Assembly (NCBI RefSeq): GCF_008330945.1 | Contig: NZ_CP043488.1 | Location: 1,240,001 to 1,304,000 of the forward strand | Length of the DNA stretch: 64,000 nt | Reading direction: 5' to 3' | Origin: Labrys sp. KNU-23 | GTDB taxonomy: Bacteria; Pseudomonadota; Alphaproteobacteria; Rhizobiales; Labraceae | Shown here: positions 43,583 through 51,823 of the stretch, piece after piece | Layout of the letters: each line of letters starts with the position of its first letter | Numbering within the stretch: the first letter of the stretch is position 1 | Made by a program: the position numbers and the translations under genes | The notes under the pieces: model-generated | Told to the model about the DNA's origin: nothing | Seen by the model: the letters and a program-made list of their open reading frames with translations, nothing else | Databases searched by the model: none

Positions 43583-44488
43583 TCAGCGTTCATCGGACTG
43601 CTCGCGAAACCCGGTGAACTGCAGCATGATCGCCGCCGTATCGCGATGCCCCAGGCCCGCGGCCAGCAGGGACCGGTGCAGATCGGCAACCAGGCCCGTC
43701 AAGGGCAGCGGCAGGCGCTGGCTGCCGGAGAAAGCCTGCACGGCCTCGAGATCCTTCATCATGTTGTCGATGCGGCCGGTCGGCGCATAGTCGCGCCTGG
43801 CCATTTTCGGCCCGAACTCCTGCAGGATGGAACTGTCGGCCCGCCCGCCCCTGAGTGCTTCCGCCAAGCGAATTGCGTCCACGCCCCCCGCCTCCGCCAG
43901 CCTGACCGCCTCCGCGACCGCCTGGAAGCCGAGTGCGCACAGGACCTGGTTCACCAGCTTGGTCGTCTGCCCTGCGCCGTTCGGACCCATATGCGTGTAG
44001 TTGGCGCAGAGGCTGTCCATGACCACGCGCGCCCGGCTCACGTCCTCAGCAGTTCCTCCGGCCATCACGGTGAGGCGGCCCGCCAGCGCTCCCGGTGCCC
44101 CGCCGGAAAGCGGAGCATCGACCCATCGCATCCCCGTTGACGCGGCCAATTGTTCGGCAAAGGCCCGCGTCGAGCCCGGATCGATCGAAGACATGTCGAT
44201 CAGGAGGCGAGAGGCATCCGCTCCTTCCGCAATACCGGCCGGACCGAACACGGCACTGCGCACGATCGCCGCGCTGTTGAGGCTGGTGATGATGAAGCGG
44301 CTCGTCTCCGCCGCCTCCCGTGCGCTGGCGGCAGCCCTTGCCCCTTTCGCGACAAGCGTCGCGACCTTGGCCGCGTCCAGGTCGAAGACAGTCACGACAT
44401 GTCCCGTCGCCAGCAGGCGCGTTGCGATCGCCGATCCCATGATCCCGGTTCCGACCACGGAAACGGCGGCCTTCTCTCTCTCTGTCAT
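43583..44488 (-). CDS. NAD(P)-dependent beta-hydroxyacid dehydrogenase (3-hydroxyisobutyrate dehydrogenase family)
   Basis: A 301-residue enzyme with the Rossmann motif VSVVGTGIMGSAIATRLLAT, the substrate loop DAPLSGGAPGALAGRLTVMA and the catalytic lysine in NGAGQTTKLVNQVL. The family oxidises or reduces beta-hydroxy acids such as 3-hydroxyisobutyrate, tartronate semialdehyde or L-threonate-type sugar acids. Location inside the gluconate/idonate cluster suggests a sugar-acid substrate. It is separated from the transporter genes by operator site 1 and lies 74 bp downstream of the SDR gene. Confidence 0.9.
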   Translation of the reverse strand: MTEREKAAVSVVGTGIMGSAIATRLLATGHVVTVFDLDAAKVATLVAKGARAAASAREAAETSRFIITSLNSAAIVRSAVFGPAGIAEGADASRLLIDMSSIDPGSTRAFAEQLAASTGMRWVDAPLSGGAPGALAGRLTVMAGGTAEDVSRARVVMDSLCANYTHMGPNGAGQTTKLVNQVLCALGFQAVAEAVRLAEAGGVDAIRLAEALRGGRADSSILQEFGPKMARRDYAPTGRIDNMMKDLEAVQAFSGSQRLPLPLTGLVADLHRSLLAAGLGHRDTAAIMLQFTGFREQSDER

Positions 44489-44562
44489 CGGCTGTTCTCC
44501 CCTTCGTCCCGTCGCAAGAGGCAGAGAGGGACGCAGTGTCCCTCCCCTCGCCTCAGGAAAAC

Positions 44563-45324
44563 CTACAGGCTCGAGGTAATCCCGCCATCGACATAGAGGA
44601 TATGCCCGTTGACGAAGCTGGAGGCGTCCGAGGCCAGGAAGATCGCAGCGCCCGCCAGTTCCTTGACCTCGCCCCAGCGGCCCGCCGGCGTGCGCTTCTC
44701 CAGCCAGGCCGAGAAATCGGCATCGGCAACCAGGGCGGCATTAAGCTCGGTCTTGAAATAACCCGGGCCGATGGCATTGACCTGCAGACCATGGCGGGCC
44801 CAGTCGGTGGCCATGCCCTTGGTCAGCATCTTCAGGGCGCCCTTGGTTGCGGTGTAGGGCGCGATGCCTGGGCGCGCCAGTTCGCTCTGCACCGAGCAGA
44901 TGTTGATGATCTTGCCGCGCCCTCTCGGAATCATGCGCCGGGCCACGGCCTGCCCCACCAGAAAGGCGCTGTCGATATTGGTGGCACACAGGCGCTTCCA
45001 GGCATCGAGTGGAAAAGTCTCCAGCGGAGACCGATGCTGCATGCCGGCATTGTTGACGAGAATGTCGATCGGCCCGAGCCTTTGCTCGGTCTCGGCGACG
45101 CCGGCCTCTACGGCATCGGGATCGGCGGCATCGAAGGGCGCGGTATCGACAGTATGCGACTTGGCCGCGAGCGCCGCCCTGGCGTCCTCCAGCCGGTCGA
45201 GATTGCGGGCATTGAGCACCACGCTGGCACCGGCGCCGGCCAGAGCCTCTGCAATCGCATAGCCGATGCCTTTGCTGGCCCCGGTTATCAGGGCCCTGCG
45301 CCCGGTCAGGTCGAACAGCGTCAC
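44563..45324 (-). CDS. idnO: Gluconate 5-dehydrogenase-like SDR
   Basis: A 253-residue classical SDR, the usual size of IdnO/Gno. The cofactor site is RRALITGASKGIGYAIAEAL, with ILVNNAGMQHRSPLETFP, catalytic Ser in INICSVQSELARPG and Tyr-x3-Lys in YTATKGALKMLTKGMA. The C-terminal FLASDASSFVNGHILYVDGG is strikingly like E. coli IdnO. It would interconvert 5-keto-D-gluconate and D-gluconate. The GTG start has GAGGGAG six bases before it. An upstream in-frame start would add 17 unmatched residues. Its partner IdnD is encoded divergently, and operator site 2 lies about 60 bp upstream. Confidence 0.9.
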   Translation of the reverse strand: MTLFDLTGRRALITGASKGIGYAIAEALAGAGASVVLNARNLDRLEDARAALAAKSHTVDTAPFDAADPDAVEAGVAETEQRLGPIDILVNNAGMQHRSPLETFPLDAWKRLCATNIDSAFLVGQAVARRMIPRGRGKIINICSVQSELARPGIAPYTATKGALKMLTKGMATDWARHGLQVNAIGPGYFKTELNAALVADADFSAWLEKRTPAGRWGEVKELAGAAIFLASDASSFVNGHILYVDGGITSSL

Positions 45325-45382
45325 GTCGGTCTCCCTCGTCTTCCCGGCGCCGCTCGATATCGGCGCTCTTCCCATTCAAATT

Positions 45383-45396
45383 GATATCGATAACAA
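45383..45396. promoter_or_regulatory. LacI-type operator, site 2 (GATATCGATAACAA)
   Basis: The segment TTGATATCGATAACAA (45381-45396) matches operator site 1 except for one base in the left half (TGAT instead of TGTT). It lies about 60 bp upstream of the gluconate 5-dehydrogenase-like gene, where a repressor would block transcription. Confidence 0.65.
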
Positions 45397-45485
45397 AACT
45401 TGTCAACGCGTTTGAAGGTCGCCCCCTTGCCGTTTCATTTGAAGGCCAAATGGTATCGAAAGAGGCTTGCCCCTTCGATCAATTA

Positions 45486-45499
45486 TGATATCGATAACA
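45486..45499. promoter_or_regulatory. LacI-type operator, site 3 (TGATATCGATAACA)
   Basis: TGATATCGATAACA is identical in sequence to the core of site 2 and lies 22 bp upstream of the 2-hydroxyacid dehydrogenase start. Sites 2 and 3 are about 100 bp apart in the divergent control region, a spacing that could allow looping by a LacI-type repressor. A half-site-like tggtatcgaaag lies between them. Confidence 0.65.
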
Positions 45500-45520
45500 A
45501 AAATACTGCCTGAGGCGATG

Positions 45521-46459
45521 ATGACCAAACCGGACCTGCTGATGATGGGCGCCTACCCCGACAGGGATATGGAAGCCCTCTCGAGCGCCTATCGGCTGCA
45601 CAAGCGCTGGGAGTTCGGCCCCGAGGAGCTTTCCGCCTCGGCTCGCCCCCTGATCCGGGCCATCGCCACGCGCGGTGACCTGGGCGTGGACACCCAGACG
45701 CTGGAGATCCTCCCCCATCTGGAGATCATTGCCTGCTATGGCGTCGGCGTCGATGCCATCGATCTCGACACAGCGCGCCGGCGTGGCGTTCGCGTCACCA
45801 ACACGCCCGACGTCCTCAACGGCGACGTCGCCGACCTCGCGATCGGTCTCGCCTTGGCCGCAATGCGGCGCATTCCGGCCGGAGACGCCCATGTTCGCTC
45901 GGGCGATTGGGCGAAGGGAAATCTCGCACTGACGCCGCGGCTGCACGGCAAGAAGCTCGGCATCGCTGGTCTCGGCCGCATCGGCTCGACCGTCGCCCGC
46001 CGATTTTCGGGTTTCGACATGGACATCGGCTATTACGGCCGTTCGCCACACAAGGATGTGCCCCATCGCTTCTTTGACGATCTGACGGCGCTCGCAGCCT
46101 GGGCGGACCTGCTCGTCCTGACCCTTCCCGGCGGTGCCGCGACCCAGAAGATCGTGGGCAAGGAGGTCCTGCAGGCGCTCGGCCCCGAGGGATATCTCGT
46201 CAACGTCTCGCGCGGAACCACCGTCGACGAGGAAGCCCTGCTGCAGGCGTTGGAGGCCCGTACGATTGCGGGAGCCGGCCTCGACGTCTTCTGGAACGAA
46301 CCGCGCATCGATCCCCGCTTCGCCAGGCTCGACAATGTCGTGCTGCAGCCCCATCTCGGCAGTGCGACGACCGAGACCCGGCGGGCGATGGGCCAGCTGG
46401 TGCGGGACAATCTTGCCGCGCATTTTGCCGGTCTTCCCCTTCTGACACCGGTCATTTGA
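45521..46459 (+). CDS. 2-hydroxyacid dehydrogenase (GhrB/2-ketogluconate reductase-like)
   Basis: A 312-residue D-isomer-specific 2-hydroxyacid dehydrogenase: CYGVGVDAIDLDTARRRGV, the NAD motif KLGIAGLGRIGSTVARRF, catalytic Arg in VNVSRGTTVDEEAL, Glu in WNEPRIDP and His in QPHLGSATTETRR. The family reduces 2-keto acids such as hydroxypyruvate, glyoxylate or 2-ketogluconate. Next to idnD and idnO-like genes, 2-keto-gluconate is a likely substrate. TGAGG lies five bases before the chosen ATG. An ATG directly upstream is possible. Operator site 3 overlaps its promoter region. Confidence 0.92.
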   Translation: MTKPDLLMMGAYPDRDMEALSSAYRLHKRWEFGPEELSASARPLIRAIATRGDLGVDTQTLEILPHLEIIACYGVGVDAIDLDTARRRGVRVTNTPDVLNGDVADLAIGLALAAMRRIPAGDAHVRSGDWAKGNLALTPRLHGKKLGIAGLGRIGSTVARRFSGFDMDIGYYGRSPHKDVPHRFFDDLTALAAWADLLVLTLPGGAATQKIVGKEVLQALGPEGYLVNVSRGTTVDEEALLQALEARTIAGAGLDVFWNEPRIDPRFARLDNVVLQPHLGSATTETRRAMGQLVRDNLAAHFAGLPLLTPVI

Positions 46460-46468
46460 GAGGTAGCC

Positions 46469-47497
46469 ATGCGTGCTCTCGTCATCCACGGCCCCAAGGA
46501 CCTGCGCCTGGAAGAACGCGACCCCGGTCCACTCCAGAACGGGCAGGTCATGGTCCGCGTCCAGGCCGGAGGCATTTGCGGATCGGACCTGCATTATTAC
46601 AACCATGGCGGCTTCGGGGTCGTCAGGCTCAAGGAGCCGATGATCCTCGGCCATGAGGTCTCGGGCGAGATCGTCGAGGTCGCGGCGGATGCCGGCTCGC
46701 TGCGGCGCGGCGACCGGGTCGCCGTCAATCCGAGCCGGCCCTGCGGCCATTGCCGCTATTGCCTGCAGGGCCTGCCCAATCATTGCATGGACATGCATTT
46801 CTACGGCAGCGCCATGCGCATGCCGCACGTCCAGGGTGCCTTCCGCCAGCTCCTCGTCTGCGATGCCGTGCAGTGCGAGGTCGGGCACAATGCCGGCGCG
46901 GACGAGCTCGCCTTGGTCGAGCCCTTCTCGGTTGCCTTGCACGCCGTGTCGCGCGCCGGTTCGCTGCTCGGGCGTCGTATCCTGGTGACGGGGTGTGGAC
47001 CGATCGGCGCGCTGGTCGTGGCAGCGGCCAGGTTCCACGGCGCCGCCGAGATCATCGCCACCGATATCGTCGATGAACCGCTTGCCATTGTGGCCAAGCT
47101 CGGCGCCGATCGCGCCATCAACGTGGTGCAGGACCCCGAAGCCCTCGCTGCCCTGGCGGCGGACAAGGGCCAGGTCGACGTGATGTTCGAGTGCTCGGGC
47201 AATGAGAAAGCCCTGCGCGCGGGCCTGGAGGCGATGCGCCCGCGTGGCGTCATCGTCCAGCTCGGCTTGGGCGGCGATGTCGCCTTCCCCCAGAACCTCG
47301 TGGTTGCCAAGGAATTGTCGGTGGTCGGCTCCTTCCGTTTCCACGCCGAATTCGCTCTGGCGACGCGGCTGATCGATACCGGCAAGATCGACCTGCGCCC
47401 CCTGCTCACCGGCAGCTTCGCACTCGACGATGCCGTCTCGGCCTTCGCCCTCGCCAACGACCGCCGCCGCGCGATGAAGGTGCAATTGTCGTTCTGA
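46469..47497 (+). CDS. idnD: L-idonate 5-dehydrogenase
   Basis: A 342-residue zinc-dependent medium-chain dehydrogenase. The catalytic zinc ligand Cys is in AGGICGSDLHYYNHGG and His in GHEVSGEIVEV. The structural zinc lobe is CGHCRYCLQGLPNHC, and the following MHFYGSAMRMPHVQGAF is characteristic of IdnD. The Rossmann motif is VTGCGPIGALVVAAA. It oxidises L-idonate to 5-keto-D-gluconate, which the SDR encoded divergently can reduce to D-gluconate. It starts nine bases after the 2-hydroxyacid dehydrogenase gene, so one operon is likely. Confidence 0.93.
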   Translation: MRALVIHGPKDLRLEERDPGPLQNGQVMVRVQAGGICGSDLHYYNHGGFGVVRLKEPMILGHEVSGEIVEVAADAGSLRRGDRVAVNPSRPCGHCRYCLQGLPNHCMDMHFYGSAMRMPHVQGAFRQLLVCDAVQCEVGHNAGADELALVEPFSVALHAVSRAGSLLGRRILVTGCGPIGALVVAAARFHGAAEIIATDIVDEPLAIVAKLGADRAINVVQDPEALAALAADKGQVDVMFECSGNEKALRAGLEAMRPRGVIVQLGLGGDVAFPQNLVVAKELSVVGSFRFHAEFALATRLIDTGKIDLRPLLTGSFALDDAVSAFALANDRRRAMKVQLSF

Positions 47498-47721
47498 CAG
47501 GCATCGCAAGCAGACGGCAGCGACAGAGGTGGCACGTTTTGTCCGCATGACGTGGCTGAGGGCCGGCCCATCGCCTGCCGGAAATAATCCTCGTCCGGCC
47601 GGCCGGGTTCACGACTGGCGATGATGTCGCCGTCCCGCCGCAAGCAGTTGCCTCTTCCGTTCGGGCCATGCTAGTCCTTCCTTGAGGGGATACGGCATCT
47701 TTCACCGTACTGGATAGCGCA

Positions 47722-50109
47722 ATGCACCAGCGTCGTGGCCTTCTGCTTACAATTACTTGGATTGTTTTTGCGATTATCGGCCTCGCCCTCGGCGGCGGGG
47801 GAATCTGGCTGTTGATCCTGGGTGGATCCCCCTATTATGTCGTCGCCGGGCTGTTGATGTTGGTGACGGCCTTCCTGCTCGCCAGGCGGCGTCCTTCGGC
47901 CCTCGTCGTCTATGCCCTTCTCTTGCTGGGCACGCTCATCTGGGCGGTATGGGAATCCGGCTTCGATTTCTGGCTGCTGGCGCCGAGGGGCGATATCCTC
48001 GCACCGCTTGGGCTGTGGCTGCTCCTGCCCTTCGTCTTGCGCCCCTTGCGCTCTCCCGCAACCGACAGGGTGAGCCTCGCGGCCCGCATGCCCCTCATCA
48101 TCGCGCTTCTGGCCTGTGCCGGCGTTCTCGGCTATTCGCTCACGCAGGATCCCCAGAGCCTTGCAGGCAACCTGCCGCCGGCCGCTTCGCCCACCCCAGT
48201 CGCCGCCGATGCCGCGAACCTGCCCGACGGCGACTGGCCGGCCTATGGCCGGACCCAGTTCGGCAACCGCTACTCGCCGCTCGCCCAGATCACGCCGCAG
48301 AACGTCTCGCAGCTGAAAGTGGCCTGGACCTTTCGCACCGGCGACCTCAAGGGCCCGAACGACCCGGGCGAACTGACCAACCAGGTCACGCCGATCAAGA
48401 TCAAGGACACGCTCTATCTGTGTTCGCCGCACCAGATCCTGTTTGCGCTCGATGCAACCACGGGCAAGCAGAAATGGAAGTTCGATCCCAAGATCGCCTA
48501 TGACAAGACCTATCAGCACATGACCTGCCGCGGCGTCTCCTATCTCGAGACCAAGGCTGACGCCCGCACCTCCGACGGCAATCCGCCGCCGGCCGAATGT
48601 CCGGCACGCATCTTCCTGCCGACCAATGACGGAAGGCTGTTCGCCGTCGACGCCCAGACGGGCGCGCCCTGCGCACAATTCGGCAAGAACGGTTCGATCG
48701 ACCTGATGGAAGGCATGGGCGTCACCCAGCGCGGCTTCTACTACGTGACCTCACCGCCCGTGGTGACCGACAAGATCGTGATGGTCACCGGTTCGGTGAT
48801 CGACAATTATTCGGCCACCGTGCCCTCCGGCGTGTTCCGCGGCTTCGACGTCCATACCGGCAAGCTGGTCTGGGCTTTCGACGCGGGCAATGACGATCCC
48901 AACCAGATGCCGTCGGCAACCCACAAATTCGTCGACGCCTCGCCCAATTCCTGGATCGTGTCGTCCTACGACCCGAAGCTGAACCTGGTCTACATCCCCA
49001 CCGGCGTGCAGACGCCCGACATCTGGGGCGGCAATCGCACGCCCGCCAGCGAGCGCTACGCCTCCTCCATCGTCGCGCTCAATGCCGATACCGGCAAGCT
49101 GGCCTGGTCCTACCAGACCGTCCACCACGATCTGTGGGACATGGACGTGCCGGCCCAGCCGAGCCTCGTCGACCTCGCCAGGCCGGACGGCAGCGTGGTG
49201 CCGGCCCTCTATGCACCGACCAAGACGGGCAATATCTTCGTGCTCGACAGGCGGGACGGCAAGCCGATCGTACCCGTCGAGGAGCGGCCCGTGCCGCAGG
49301 GTGCCGCGCCGGGCGATTGGGTCTCGCCGACGCAACCCTTCTCCACCCTGACCTTCCGCCCCGAACAGAAGCTGACCGATGCGAACATGTGGGGTGCCAC
49401 CATGTTCGACCAGTTGGCCTGCCGGATCATGTTCAAGCGCCTGCGCTATGAAGGAACCTTCACGCCGCCCTCGCTGCAGGGAACGCTGGTCTTCCCGGGC
49501 AATCTCGGTGTCTTCGAATGGGGCGGAATCGCGGTCGACCCGGTGCGCCAGGTCGCGATCGCCAACCCGATCTACCTGCCTTTCGTCTCCAAGCTGATCC
49601 CGCGGGGGCCGGACAACCCGGCAACCCCCGATGCCAGCCTGCCCTCGGGGACCGAGCAGGGCGTGCAGCCCCAGTTCGGGGTTCCCTTCGGCGTCACCAT
49701 CAATCCGTTGCTCTCACCGGTCGGCTTTCCCTGCAAGCAGCCGTCCTGGGGCTTCATCGCCGGCATCGACCTGAAGACCAACAAGATCATCTGGATGCAC
49801 CGCAACGGCACCATTCGGGACGTATCGCCGATCCCCCTGCCCTTGAAGATCGGCATGCCGGGCCTCGGCGGCCCCATCGTCACGGGAGGCGGCGTGGCCT
49901 TCATGACCTATACGATGGACAATTTCATCCGCGCCTACGACGTGACCACCGGCAACCAGCTGTGGGAGGATCATCTGCCCGCCGGTGGCCAGTCCACGCC
50001 GATGAGCTATGAGATCGGCGGCAAGCAATATGTCGTCACCATGGCCGGCGGCCATGGTTCGTTCGGCACCACGATGGGGGATTATCTGATCGCCTACAGC
50101 CTGCCGTGA
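47722..50109 (+). CDS. gcd: Membrane-bound PQQ-dependent glucose dehydrogenase
   Basis: A 795-residue quinoprotein. Five membrane segments fill the first 145 residues (ITWIVFAIIGLALGGGGIWL onward). The periplasmic PQQ propeller starts near residue 165 (DWPAYGRTQFGNRYSPLAQI). Active-site landmarks match E. coli Gcd: His in HMTCRGVSYLE, HHDLWDMDVPAQPSLVD with the catalytic Asp, and Lys in TKTGNIFVLDRRDG. It oxidises glucose and other aldoses to lactones in the periplasm and passes electrons to ubiquinone. Placed next to lactonase, gluconate and idonate genes, it probably feeds that pathway. PQQ synthesis genes are not in the window. Confidence 0.95.
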   Translation: MHQRRGLLLTITWIVFAIIGLALGGGGIWLLILGGSPYYVVAGLLMLVTAFLLARRRPSALVVYALLLLGTLIWAVWESGFDFWLLAPRGDILAPLGLWLLLPFVLRPLRSPATDRVSLAARMPLIIALLACAGVLGYSLTQDPQSLAGNLPPAASPTPVAADAANLPDGDWPAYGRTQFGNRYSPLAQITPQNVSQLKVAWTFRTGDLKGPNDPGELTNQVTPIKIKDTLYLCSPHQILFALDATTGKQKWKFDPKIAYDKTYQHMTCRGVSYLETKADARTSDGNPPPAECPARIFLPTNDGRLFAVDAQTGAPCAQFGKNGSIDLMEGMGVTQRGFYYVTSPPVVTDKIVMVTGSVIDNYSATVPSGVFRGFDVHTGKLVWAFDAGNDDPNQMPSATHKFVDASPNSWIVSSYDPKLNLVYIPTGVQTPDIWGGNRTPASERYASSIVALNADTGKLAWSYQTVHHDLWDMDVPAQPSLVDLARPDGSVVPALYAPTKTGNIFVLDRRDGKPIVPVEERPVPQGAAPGDWVSPTQPFSTLTFRPEQKLTDANMWGATMFDQLACRIMFKRLRYEGTFTPPSLQGTLVFPGNLGVFEWGGIAVDPVRQVAIANPIYLPFVSKLIPRGPDNPATPDASLPSGTEQGVQPQFGVPFGVTINPLLSPVGFPCKQPSWGFIAGIDLKTNKIIWMHRNGTIRDVSPIPLPLKIGMPGLGGPIVTGGGVAFMTYTMDNFIRAYDVTTGNQLWEDHLPAGGQSTPMSYEIGGKQYVVTMAGGHGSFGTTMGDYLIAYSLP

Positions 50110-50164
50110 TGCCGGTCGAACCCTGACCATATCCCGGCAGCGGAAGCGAGCGGCCACCGGCATC
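50108..50164. terminator. Possible bidirectional terminator between convergent genes
   Basis: GATGCCGGT and its complement ACCGGCATC flank a GC-rich loop between the convergent glucose dehydrogenase and kinase genes. The loop is long and there is no clear T run, so this is only a candidate transcription end. Confidence 0.25.
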
Positions 50165-50175
50165 CCGACTTCGGT

Positions 50176-51732
50176 TCACGCCGGAGCAGGCTGGCCCAGG
50201 GCCGAGAGTCTTGCAAAGAAGCCTGCGGACTCCTCCAGCATGTCGGCATAATAGGCGGCATAATCGCGATAGAAGGCCGTGTTCGCGCCGTCGGCATGGA
50301 TAGGGTCGCCCACGGTCTTCACGAAGCTGCGTGCCGTCGCTGCGATGTCGTCGAACAGGCCAACCGCCTTGCCGGCGACGATGGCGCTGCCGAGCGTACC
50401 GAACTCGTCACGATCGAGCCGGCCATAACCGAGACCCAATATGTCCGCCTTGATCTGGCGGAAGGTCTGGCTGCGGGCTCCGCCACCGATGCCGGTGATG
50501 CGGGTCGGCACGAGATCGGGCGCGAGCGTCTTCACCGAGCGCAGGTAGAGCAGATATTCATAGCCGATGCTCTCCATGACGGCCCGGACCATGTGGGATT
50601 TCTCGTGGCGCCAGGTCAGGCCGATGAAGGCACCGCGCATGTCGGTGTTGTTGGGTGTGTTGCGCCCACCCAGATGCGGCAGGAAGATCAGCTTGTCCGC
50701 GCCGGGCGGTGCGGCTTCGGCGAGGCGGCCAAGCTCGTCATAGGGATTGCGCCCTTCGCTTTCCCAACCGGCCTTCTCGGCATGACAGATCGCATCGCGG
50801 AACCAGCGCAGGTTGAGACCACCACCGGCGACATAGGCCATGGCGTAGTAGAGCCCCGGCACCACATGCGGGCAGGTCATCAAGGCCTGATAGGTGGTAT
50901 CGGTGGCGAAGGTGTCGAGCACGATCGAGAAGACCGAAGCCGTGCCGGCGGCGTCATAGATCATGCCGGGCTCGACAATGCCGCCGCCCAGGACATTGGC
51001 GGCCTGGTCGCCGCAGCCTGCGGCGATCGGGGTTCCCTGCCGGAGACCGGTCGCCTCCGCGGCCGCGTGCGTCAGCCTGCCGACAACGTCCCAGGGTTCG
51101 ACGATGCGGGGGAGCCTGGCGGTATCGAGACCGAAATCGGCAAGCAGATTCTCGTTCCAACGACAATTGGCCGTATCGGCAAAGGTGGAGAAATTGAGAT
51201 AGGTCCGATCCATGAAGGCGTCATCGCCCTTGAGCCCGGCGAGGCGACCGGCAACATAGGCTGCCGGCTGGACGAAGGCGCGGACGCGCGACCAGATCTC
51301 GGGAAATTCATGTTTCCAGTACAGGATCTTGGGCCCGTGATTATAGGACGGCGCGCATCCGGAGGCCCGCAGGATCTCCATGCCGCGCTGCTTCAGCCGG
51401 GGCAGATAGGCGGCACAGCGGTTGTCGAGCCAGGAATCGTAGTGTGTGGGGGCATTCCAGTCGGCATCGATCGTGCAGACGCCTCCCATCTGGCCATCGA
51501 GGGCGATCGCCACGACATCGGAGGGGTTCACGCCGCCCGTTTCCATCGCCGCGCGAATGGTGCGATGGACCGAGCCTTCGATATCGTCCGGGCGTTGCTC
51601 GACCCAGCCAAGCTTGGGATAGATCAGCACCGATTCCTCGAAAGCCGAGCCGAGCAACTTGCCGGTTTCGTCATAGATGCCGGTCTTGGTGCCGGTCGTG
51701 CCGATATCGATGCCGATCACGGCCTTTGCCAT
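50176..51732 (-). CDS. FGGY-family carbohydrate kinase (xylulokinase-like)
   Basis: A 518-residue sugar kinase. Phosphate-1 motif VIGIDIGTTGTKTGIYDETG opens the protein. Others are WLDNRCAAYLPRL, AGCGDQAANVLGGGIVEPG with the catalytic Asp, YDAAGTASVFS and the C-terminal ATP-binding ITGIGGGARSQTFRQIKADI. The FGGY family phosphorylates pentuloses, polyols or related sugars with ATP in the cytoplasm. The start follows AGGGAGAG at about six bases. It is the last gene of a minus-strand unit with a long zinc dehydrogenase and an RpiR regulator, so the substrate is probably the keto-sugar made by that dehydrogenase. Confidence 0.9.
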   Translation of the reverse strand: MAKAVIGIDIGTTGTKTGIYDETGKLLGSAFEESVLIYPKLGWVEQRPDDIEGSVHRTIRAAMETGGVNPSDVVAIALDGQMGGVCTIDADWNAPTHYDSWLDNRCAAYLPRLKQRGMEILRASGCAPSYNHGPKILYWKHEFPEIWSRVRAFVQPAAYVAGRLAGLKGDDAFMDRTYLNFSTFADTANCRWNENLLADFGLDTARLPRIVEPWDVVGRLTHAAAEATGLRQGTPIAAGCGDQAANVLGGGIVEPGMIYDAAGTASVFSIVLDTFATDTTYQALMTCPHVVPGLYYAMAYVAGGGLNLRWFRDAICHAEKAGWESEGRNPYDELGRLAEAAPPGADKLIFLPHLGGRNTPNNTDMRGAFIGLTWRHEKSHMVRAVMESIGYEYLLYLRSVKTLAPDLVPTRITGIGGGARSQTFRQIKADILGLGYGRLDRDEFGTLGSAIVAGKAVGLFDDIAATARSFVKTVGDPIHADGANTAFYRDYAAYYADMLEESAGFFARLSALGQPAPA

Positions 51733-51823
51733 GGCGTCTCTCCCTGAATTGGCGCCGGCAGGTTCGTCCCGCCATGTTTCGTATCTCCGGCCCGCTGCGG
51801 GGCCGATGGATGATCGCATCCGA

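Noticed and set aside
41870..44140. Long plus-strand open frame opposite the sugar ATPase and dehydrogenase
   Set aside because: Shadow frame; the minus strand carries Walker motifs and Rossmann motifs in good order.
45479..47548. Long minus-strand open frame opposite the dehydrogenase genes
   Set aside because: Antisense to two well-conserved dehydrogenases; translation lacks domains and hydrophobic pattern.
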